NCBI RefSeq assembly: GCF_003730295.1
Contig: NZ_QTSZ01000014.1
Span: forward strand, 1 to 61,505
Direction: 5' to 3'
Origin: Ornithinibacillus gellani
Lineage (GTDB): Bacteria; Bacillota; Bacilli; Bacillales; Amphibacillaceae
DNA: 61,505 nt
The notes under the pieces are model-generated. The model had not been told where the DNA came from. It searched no databases and saw nothing but the letters and a program-made list of their open reading frames with translations. The position numbers were made by a program, and so were the translations under genes. Shown in pieces: positions 55,240 to 61,505 of the stretch. How positions within the stretch are numbered: position 1 is the stretch's first letter; each line of letters starts with the position of its first letter.

Positions 55240-55608
55240 TTAATTATCGTTTGCGGCCCATGTTTCTTCAAAAATTTCTGGTTTAAATCCTACCGTTGTT
55301 TTCTTGCCATCTGTGGTGATTGGTCGTTTGATAAGCATTCCATCAGATGCAAGGAAGGCAGCCATTTCTTCTATGGTGGCGTCCTTGATTTTTTCTTTCA
55401 TATTTAGTTCACGATATTTCTTTCCGTTTGTGTTGAAGAAGCGTTTAGCTGGTAATCCACTTGTTTCAATAAAATGAAGGATTTCTTCCTGCGATGGTGT
55501 TTCCTCAACAATATGTATAGCAGTGTAATCCACTTCATGTTCATCTAACCATTTTTTCGCATTTTTGCAGGTGCTGCAATTGGGATACCAATAAAATGAT
55601 AGGCGCAT
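55240..55608 (-). CDS. yusI: YusI, ArsC/Spx-family protein
   Basis: A 122-residue thioredoxin-like protein of the ArsC/Spx family with C11-S-T-C14 near the N-terminus (WYPNCSTCKNAKKWL) and the typical LIKRPI segment near residue 95. B. subtilis YusI belongs here; function is unknown, perhaps a glutaredoxin-like reductase. The ATG at 55606-55608 was chosen because GGGAGGG lies upstream at normal distance. It lies between fadE and gcvH as in B. subtilis. Confidence 0.9.
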   Translation of the reverse strand: MRLSFYWYPNCSTCKNAKKWLDEHEVDYTAIHIVEETPSQEEILHFIETSGLPAKRFFNTNGKKYRELNMKEKIKDATIEEMAAFLASDGMLIKRPITTDGKKTTVGFKPEIFEETWAANDN

Positions 55609-55732
55609 GACATTCCCTCCCATCTACATTTTCTAACTTGAAGTATACCAGAAAAGCTTGTTAAAAAACACGAACATGCTATTACAAGTTTTGTTTTTCG
55701 TTCGGAAAGTGATTAAATCATACACGTCAAAA

Positions 55733-55761
55733 ACCTTCCAAAAGAGATGGAAGGCTTTTGA
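55733..55761 (-). terminator. Terminator of the fadN-fadA-fadE operon
   Basis: On the minus strand GCCTTCCA pairs with TTGGAAGGT and TTTTTG follows, 8 bases after the fadE stop. Confidence 0.82.
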
Positions 55762-55768
55762 CTTTCAA

Positions 55769-57553
55769 TTATACAATATATTTTTCAGCTTCAATGATTT
55801 GTGCAGCGATTTCACGTTTTTTGGCAATCACATTTGTTGGCGTATGACGTGTTAGTTTTCTAAGCGATGATAACATCATCCGCAATGTATCTCCTTCTTC
55901 GACAGCAATAAGTGTTTCCTTTGCATCTGCTTCAATACGGTTAAATGCCTCTTGTACGTAAACCTGTGTATACAAGACTTTGAGATTATTTTTCTCCTCA
56001 CCGGATTGTTGAATTGCTTTTTCAGTGCGAAGGATAGCGGATTCCATATTATATACTTCTGCTACCATATCTGCGAGGTTCACTAAGATTTCCTGCTCCT
56101 GTTCAATTTTTTGCATATATTTCTGGGCTGCTAAACCAGCTCCAAGCAAAACCATTTTCTTTGCATTGCGAACAAGGTACTTTTCCTGTTCCAGTGTTTC
56201 GGTTCCGACTTCCTCCGGCATCATCATCATGAGCTCTTCCTGTAATGTTGTCGCTTTTTCAAATAACGGCAATTCACCCTTCATGGCTTTCTTCAGTAAG
56301 GTGCCTGGAACGAGCAAGCGGTTTATCTCATTTGTGCCTTCGAAAATGCGGTTTATACGGGAGTCTCGATAGATTCGCTCCACTTCATACTCCTGCATAA
56401 ACCCGTAACCACCGTGCAATTGAACCGCTTCATCTGCTACGAAATCAAGTAGCTCCGTACACATATATTTATTCATCGAGCATTCGATTTGGTATTCAGC
56501 AATAGCCCGTGCAACTTCCCGACCATCCTTAAGCTGTTCATCTGTCAATGATCCCATCCGTTGCTCAAATAAGCCTACTGTCCGGTAAACTGCACTTTCA
56601 TTTGCGTACGTATGTGCCCCCATTGTTCCGAGCTTTTCCTTTGTCAAAGAAAAACTGGAGATCGGAGTGTTAAATTGCTTGCGTTGATTCGTATAACCAA
56701 CCGCTAGCTCCAGTGCACGCTTGGCACCACCCACGCCACCTATAGCAAGCTTATAGCGCCCAACATTTAAAATGTTGAATGCGATAATGTGGCCACGGCC
56801 CTTTTCACCGAGTAAATTTTCAACTGGTACTTCTGCGTCTTCTAAAACCAATGTACGCGTAGAAGAGCTCTTAATTCCCATTTTCTTCTCTTCTGGTCCC
56901 GTGGATACGCCTGGATAATCTCTTTCAACAATAAATGCCGAGAAATGCTCTCCATCAATTTTCGCATAAACGATAAATACATCCGCAAAGGCTGAGTTCG
57001 TAATCCATTGCTTCTCTCCATTTAAAATATAATGTGTACCAGCTTCATTTAATTTAGCAGTTGCTTTGGCGCCAAGTGCATCTGACCCGGATGAGGGCTC
57101 TGTCAATGCATATGCTGCCAATAATTCACCAGTTGCCAGCTTAGGTAAATATTTTTCTTTTTGTTCGTCATTCCCAAAAAATACAATCGGTAATGATCCA
57201 ATTCCGACATGTGCCCCATGAGTAATGGAAAAACCACCTGCACGTGCAAATTTTTCAGTGATGAGGGACGAGCTAATTTTATCCAATGCAAGCCCGCCGT
57301 ATTCCTCAGGTACATCTGCGCCAAGTAGTCCTAGCTCCCCTGCTTTTTTCAATAGTTCAACGGAATGTTCGAATTCATGATTCTCCAGGTTATCGACCTT
57401 TGGTAACACATCGCCAACAACGAAATCTTCCGTTGTCTTGGCAATCATCTTATGCTCATCTGTAAAATCTTCTGGTGTAATGATATCCTCACCAGTTAAA
57501 TCTTCAATTAGAAATGCGCCACCTTTGAATAAACTTTCTTTTGTTTCTCCCAT
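55769..57553 (-). CDS. fadE: Acyl-CoA dehydrogenase FadE
   Basis: A 594-residue FAD enzyme (same length as B. subtilis FadE/YusJ) that makes the trans-2 double bond in the first step of fatty acid beta-oxidation. The ACAD core spans about 30-410, with ALTEPSSGSDA, the QWITNSAFAD segment and RIYRDSRINRIFEGTNEI, where the catalytic Glu is expected; a helical C-terminal extension follows. ATG 57553 was chosen because GGAAAGGA lies 9 nt upstream. It is last in fadN-fadA-fadE. Confidence 0.93.
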   Translation of the reverse strand: MGETKESLFKGGAFLIEDLTGEDIITPEDFTDEHKMIAKTTEDFVVGDVLPKVDNLENHEFEHSVELLKKAGELGLLGADVPEEYGGLALDKISSSLITEKFARAGGFSITHGAHVGIGSLPIVFFGNDEQKEKYLPKLATGELLAAYALTEPSSGSDALGAKATAKLNEAGTHYILNGEKQWITNSAFADVFIVYAKIDGEHFSAFIVERDYPGVSTGPEEKKMGIKSSSTRTLVLEDAEVPVENLLGEKGRGHIIAFNILNVGRYKLAIGGVGGAKRALELAVGYTNQRKQFNTPISSFSLTKEKLGTMGAHTYANESAVYRTVGLFEQRMGSLTDEQLKDGREVARAIAEYQIECSMNKYMCTELLDFVADEAVQLHGGYGFMQEYEVERIYRDSRINRIFEGTNEINRLLVPGTLLKKAMKGELPLFEKATTLQEELMMMMPEEVGTETLEQEKYLVRNAKKMVLLGAGLAAQKYMQKIEQEQEILVNLADMVAEVYNMESAILRTEKAIQQSGEEKNNLKVLYTQVYVQEAFNRIEADAKETLIAVEEGDTLRMMLSSLRKLTRHTPTNVIAKKREIAAQIIEAEKYIV

Positions 57554-57602
57554 GCTCTCCATTCCTTTCCTTTTAAAATAATTCCTTCTATTGATTAGCT
57601 GA

Positions 57603-58778
57603 TTAAATCAGTTCAAATACACCTGCAGCACCCATGCCGCCACCAATACACATCGTCACCACTCCGAATTGAACACCCCTACGCTTCATTTCGTGCATCA
57701 AGCTAATGGTCAGTTTCGTTCCTGTACAGCCCAGCGGATGACCGAGTGCGATAGCCCCACCATTCACGTTCACAATCGATGGATCCAACTCAAGCGCCTG
57801 AATCACACGTACAGCTTGGGAAGCAAACGCTTCATTTAATTCAAATAGCCCAATATCTGATAGCTTCAGACCTGCTATTTTTAATGCTTTTGGAATAGCT
57901 TCTACTGGCCCAACACCCATAATTTCCGGTTCGACACCTGCAACTGCATAGGAGCGAAATTTCAATATTGGTTGAAGCCCTTCTGCCAAAGCTTTTTCTT
58001 TTTCCATCACTAGTACAGATGCAGCACCATCACTCATTTGAGAGGAGTTTCCTGCTGTAACACTGCCTGCTGGATGGAAGGCTGGTCGAAGCTTGGATAA
58101 TATTTCCTCTGTTGTGTCTTCCCGAACCCCTTCATCCGTATCAAATACAAATGATTTTTCTTCTACTTTATTCTTTTTGCCAATCAACCGCTCCGTTACA
58201 TCAACAGGGACAATTTCATCCTGGAATTTCCCTGCTTTTATTGCTTGTGCAGCACGCTTGTGACTTTGCTCTGCAAACGCATCCTGGTCCGCCCGGGAAA
58301 TATCAAACCGTTTTGCTACTTCTTCGGCTGTGTAACCCATCCCCATATAATAACCAGGAGCATCCTGTACAAGCTTCGTATTTGGTTTAATCACATGCCC
58401 TGTCATTGGAACGAGACTCATAGATTCCGCTCCGCCGGCAAGTATGGTATCACTGGAACCAACCATGATTCGCTCTGATGCATAGGCAATGCTTTGTAGG
58501 CCTGATGAACAGAAACGATTGATTGTTATTCCAGGTACATCGTGTTTTAGCCCAGCTAGGCCAGCGATGTTTCTGGCCATGTTCATCCCTTGTTCTGCTT
58601 CCGGAACTGCGCAACCGATAATGACATCATCAATATTACCTTCATAATTACCTGCTCGTTTTAATGTTTCTTTAATGGTTAACGCTGCTAGGTCATCTGG
58701 TCTTGTGTTTGCAAGTGACCCTTTATGCGCTTTACCGACTGGGGTTCTTGCACCCGCAACAATTACTGCTTCCTTCAC
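57603..58778 (-). CDS. fadA: 3-ketoacyl-CoA thiolase FadA
   Basis: A 391-residue thiolase (same length as B. subtilis FadA/YusK) that splits 3-ketoacyl-CoA to acetyl-CoA and a shortened acyl-CoA. The acyl-carrying Cys is in INRFCSSGLQSIAYA (about residue 91), the His in NGGAIALGHPLGCTG and the second Cys in TMCIGGGMGAAGVFE. It lies 18 bp after fadN and before fadE. Confidence 0.95.
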   Translation of the reverse strand: MKEAVIVAGARTPVGKAHKGSLANTRPDDLAALTIKETLKRAGNYEGNIDDVIIGCAVPEAEQGMNMARNIAGLAGLKHDVPGITINRFCSSGLQSIAYASERIMVGSSDTILAGGAESMSLVPMTGHVIKPNTKLVQDAPGYYMGMGYTAEEVAKRFDISRADQDAFAEQSHKRAAQAIKAGKFQDEIVPVDVTERLIGKKNKVEEKSFVFDTDEGVREDTTEEILSKLRPAFHPAGSVTAGNSSQMSDGAASVLVMEKEKALAEGLQPILKFRSYAVAGVEPEIMGVGPVEAIPKALKIAGLKLSDIGLFELNEAFASQAVRVIQALELDPSIVNVNGGAIALGHPLGCTGTKLTISLMHEMKRRGVQFGVVTMCIGGGMGAAGVFELI

Positions 58779-58796
58779 AATTCTTCCCCCATTTCT

Positions 58797-61196
58797 TTAG
58801 TTACGTAATGGTTTTCCTTTCAGCAACATATGCTGCATCCGTTGCTGGGTTAATGGTTCTCCAATTAGACTTAAAAATGCTTCCCTTTCCAGATCAAGCA
58901 TCGTTTGTTCATCAATAAGTGAACCCGCCTTGATACGTCCTCCTGAAAGAACATATGCTATTTTTTCAGCTATTTTCACATCATGATCAGAAGCATATCC
59001 ACCAAACTGTAATGTTTTTGCTCCTAATAGCATGGCTGCGTACCCCGCATCCCCAACGACAGGAATTTTTTCTTGTTTTGGTGCTTGATAGCCTGCTCCA
59101 GCTAGGGCCAACACCTTTTGTTTTGCATCATAAATCAGGTGATCCGAGTTAATGCTAATGGCATCGCCACTATCCATATAGCCGTTTTCGAATGCTTCTG
59201 CTGCTGATGTTGAAACCTTTGCCATCGCCACTTTTTCAAACACATCATTCGCAACCTTTGTTAAATCAAAGTCAATACCATGTGGTAGATTTCGCAACTC
59301 CTTCAAATATAATTCCTTCGTTCCACCACCACCTGGAATCAAGCCAACTCCAAACTCAACCAAGCCCATATACGTTTCAGATGAGGCCTGAATTGCAGCT
59401 GCTGGAAGCGAGACTTCTGCTCCACCACCAAGTGTCATATTGAATGGTGCCGCAACAACTGGTTTTTCTGCATATTTTATCCGCATTGCCATGTTTTGAA
59501 ATTGGCGTACAACTAAATCCAGTTCAAAAAAGTTATCATCTTGTGCTTCCATCAACATCAAGGCTAAGTTGGCACCGACACAGAAGTTTTTCCCCTGGTT
59601 CCCAATGACAAGTCCTTGATAATTTTTTTCAACTTCATCGATAGCATCATTAACCATTTGAATAATGTCGAGCCCGATTGCATTGCTGCGAGAATGAAAT
59701 TCCAGACAGGCAACCCCATCACCTAAATCTATTAAACTTGCACCGGTATTCTTCTTTATAACACCTTTTTCTTCTTTCAATTGCTTCAGGTTAATCGCCT
59801 TTGGATTCGTTTCTATCTTGTGATAGGAGCCTCCATGGTAATACTGATTCGTTCCAGCATCCTGATGATAAAATGCTTCTTTCCCATTCTCCAGCATTTC
59901 TAACACCCATTCCGGAACTGTTTCACCTTCTGCTTGCATTCGTTCTACAGATTTACGCACACCAATCGCATCCCATGTTTCAAATGGGCCAAGCTCCCAG
60001 CCAAAGCCCCATCGCATGGCTTCATCAATTGCTTTCATATCATCTGCGATATCCCCTAATAATTCGGCAGCGTATAGGAGAACAGGCTTTAAAATCGCCC
60101 AGGTTAAATCCCCGGCACGATCTCCTTTCGCCATTACAAGCGCTTTCATTTTATTCCGGCTTCCTTTTGCTTGCTTGGCTAATTCTGTCGCCTGTGTCTT
60201 CAGTTTTTTTCGATCTTCATATGTTAGTGTTTCTGGATTAAGCTCATAAATGATACTTTTACCATTTTCTTTTTTCTTTACATAAAAACCTTGACCGCTT
60301 TTTGCACCTAGCCAGCCTTTTTCGTTCATTTTTTTCATAAAATCGGGTACATCAAATACTTCTTTTTCTTTACCATGTACTAAATCATGAACATTTTTAG
60401 CAACATGGATGAATGTATCCAAACCAACGACATCCAAAGTACGGAACGTCGCACTTTTGGGTCTGCCAATCATCGGGCCGGTTATCGAGTCTACTTCACC
60501 GATACTAAAGCCACCTTGCAGCATTTCCCGAACCGTTACGAGCAAACCATAGGTACCGATGCGATTTGCGATAAAATTGGGTGTATCCTTTGCTTCCACA
60601 ACACCCTTTCCTAACACATCTTCTCCAAACACCTTCATAAACTGAAGCACTTCCGGATCCGTATCTTTGGTTGGTATAACCTCCAACAATTTCAAGTATC
60701 GTGGTGGATTAAAGAAGTGTGTACCGAGAAAATGTTTACGGAAATCTTCCGAGCAATCTGCGGACATGGCTTCAATTGATATTCCAGATGTATTAGAGCT
60801 AACAATTGTTCCTGCTTTACGATACTTTTCAACGTTAGCAAACACTTGCTTTTTCACTTTCAAATTTTCAACAACTACTTCGATAATCCAATCCACCTTT
60901 GAAAGCTTTTCCATATCATCATCAAAGTTCCCAACTTCAATTAAATCCAGACTTTTCTTTGTTGTAATCGGTGATGGCTTTTGCTTTAATAATGCTTGCT
61001 TACTCTGTGCGGCCATCCGATTCCTAACAGCCGGATGCTCGAGGGTAAGTCCTTTATCTTCTTCTTGCTTCGTTAATTCCTTTGGCACTATATCAAGCAT
61101 TATCGTTGGAATGCCTGCGTTGGCCAAATGAGCAGCAATACCTGAACCCATGACACCAGAGCCCAATACAGCTGCGCGCTTGATTGTACGCTTCAT
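58797..61196 (-). CDS. fadN: 3-hydroxyacyl-CoA dehydrogenase/enoyl-CoA hydratase FadN
   Basis: A 799-residue two-domain enzyme for the middle steps of beta-oxidation. The N-terminal dehydrogenase part has a GSGVMGSGIAAHLANAG NAD motif and the two 3HCDH domains (about 1-430); the C-terminal part (about 480-680) is a crotonase fold with GLVIGNQGKNFCVGANL. Domain order is the reverse of E. coli FadB and matches B. subtilis FadN (YusL). GGGGGATAAAAA precedes ATG. It is the first gene behind a FadR-type operator. Confidence 0.95.
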   Translation of the reverse strand: MKRTIKRAAVLGSGVMGSGIAAHLANAGIPTIMLDIVPKELTKQEEDKGLTLEHPAVRNRMAAQSKQALLKQKPSPITTKKSLDLIEVGNFDDDMEKLSKVDWIIEVVVENLKVKKQVFANVEKYRKAGTIVSSNTSGISIEAMSADCSEDFRKHFLGTHFFNPPRYLKLLEVIPTKDTDPEVLQFMKVFGEDVLGKGVVEAKDTPNFIANRIGTYGLLVTVREMLQGGFSIGEVDSITGPMIGRPKSATFRTLDVVGLDTFIHVAKNVHDLVHGKEKEVFDVPDFMKKMNEKGWLGAKSGQGFYVKKKENGKSIIYELNPETLTYEDRKKLKTQATELAKQAKGSRNKMKALVMAKGDRAGDLTWAILKPVLLYAAELLGDIADDMKAIDEAMRWGFGWELGPFETWDAIGVRKSVERMQAEGETVPEWVLEMLENGKEAFYHQDAGTNQYYHGGSYHKIETNPKAINLKQLKEEKGVIKKNTGASLIDLGDGVACLEFHSRSNAIGLDIIQMVNDAIDEVEKNYQGLVIGNQGKNFCVGANLALMLMEAQDDNFFELDLVVRQFQNMAMRIKYAEKPVVAAPFNMTLGGGAEVSLPAAAIQASSETYMGLVEFGVGLIPGGGGTKELYLKELRNLPHGIDFDLTKVANDVFEKVAMAKVSTSAAEAFENGYMDSGDAISINSDHLIYDAKQKVLALAGAGYQAPKQEKIPVVGDAGYAAMLLGAKTLQFGGYASDHDVKIAEKIAYVLSGGRIKAGSLIDEQTMLDLEREAFLSLIGEPLTQQRMQHMLLKGKPLRN

Positions 61197-61218
61197 TTTT
61201 TATCCCCCAATCATAATT

Positions 61219-61236
61219 TGAATGAACACTCATTCA
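61219..61236. promoter_or_regulatory. FadR-type operator upstream of fadN
   Basis: TGAATGA-ACAC-TCATTCA is a perfect palindrome that fits the B. subtilis FadR (YsiA) box TGAATGA-N4-TCATTCA. It lies 23-40 bp upstream of the fadN start, so FadR should block transcription until long-chain acyl-CoA is present. Confidence 0.85.
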
Positions 61237-61388
61237 TTTTATGGTAAAAATAAAAGATAGTCTCCTATCCATCTACTTATACTATAAATTATATTCAGAT
61301 ATTTCGCAATGAGAATACATATTTTTTGTAATTTCTTATCATTAAATTGTAAACTTCCATGCTTTTTCTTTAGCTCATAAGTAAATAT

Positions 61389-61478
61389 CCGCCGGTAGAA
61401 CCGGCGGTTTTAATTTCGCCCTATAAGGGCACTTTACCAACATAGTCCCTAAAGGGACCTCTAAATTGACCGTCAATT
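61389..61478 (+). repeat. Cluster of four consecutive hairpins at the right edge
   Basis: Four short perfect hairpins follow one another: CCGCCGG/CCGGCGG (61389-61407), GCCC/GGGC (61418-61430), GTCCC/GGGAC (61445-61458) and AATTGA/TCAATT (61464-61478). The first is followed by TTTTAATTT and could terminate a plus-strand transcript, but no plus-strand gene lies upstream. The series resembles structured ends of IS200/IS605-type elements or a structured RNA. The window ends before it can be resolved. Confidence 0.45.
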
Positions 61479-61505
61479 GTTTATGTTCCTATCTATTTTT
61501 TGAAT

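Noticed and set aside
60667-61131. 154-codon plus-strand frame inside fadN
   Set aside because: Antisense to the conserved NAD-binding domain; no ribosome site.

Overview
The window looks like chromosomal DNA of a low-GC, endospore-forming Bacillaceae species, most like Oceanobacillus/Virgibacillus by inference. Supporting signs are AT-rich DNA, AGGAGG-type ribosome binding sites, frequent TTG/GTG starts, sporulation genes (kapB, yutH, lytH, yunB) and gene order that follows two Bacillus subtilis blocks, yug/yui/yum/yut/yun and sufCDSUB-metNPQ-yusEF-gcvH-yusI-fadENA. There are no rRNA, tRNA, CRISPR or complete transposase genes.

Layout. 1-2.1 kb is a decayed or lineage-specific margin: a secreted-protein pseudogene and three small unrecognised genes. 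2.3-9.7 kb is mostly housekeeping: yugI, pgi, patB, an atypical sodC-like lipoprotein, kapB, the khtTU K+/H+ antiporter and ptsH. 9.9-16 kb holds deoD, a BirA-controlled bioY, yuiD/yuiC/yuiB and the redox pair yumB/yumC. 16-24.5 kb holds a 52-bp tandem array, an Fnr-like regulator, Fe-S assembly genes (yutM, yutI), yuzD, a hydroxyacid dehydrogenase, yutH, yutG, a SufR-like regulator next to a HepT-like gene, and an amidase. 24.6-33.2 kb holds yutD, a sporulation lipoprotein, lytH, the metP-metS transporter with a 35-residue subunit, a lysine-riboswitch-controlled NhaC-type transporter, and yunB/yunC/yunD. 33.2-37.1 kb is a GntR-ABC module and an aldehyde dehydrogenase. 37.3-44.3 kb is an accessory sugar cassette: class II aldolase, archaeal-type triosephosphate-isomerase-like protein, YjbQ protein, PRD regulator, galactitol-type PTS IIA/IIB/IIC and an Rpe-like epimerase. 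44.4-53.7 kb holds a lipoprotein gene, sufCDSUB and metNPQ under a SAM-I riboswitch. 53.8-61.2 kb holds yusE, yusF, gcvH, yusI and the fadN-fadA-fadE beta-oxidation operon behind a FadR-type operator.

How the genes connect. Fe-S assembly recurs (sufCDSUB, yutM, yutI, a Cys-rich SufR-like regulator), as does redox control (yumB with a Rex/Fnr-like box, yumC, Fnr-like regulator). Amino-acid supply is RNA-controlled by lysine and SAM riboswitches. The most unusual material is non-coding: a roughly 154-bp structured repeat found three times, each time just after a stop codon in the sense direction, plus a 49-bp shortened derivative; a six-unit 52-bp tandem array; a SigB-type promoter that appears to drive only a roughly 60-nt transcript; and a four-hairpin cluster at the right edge. 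The most unusual protein-coding material is the sugar cassette, whose TIM-like gene appears to start at an ATT codon.
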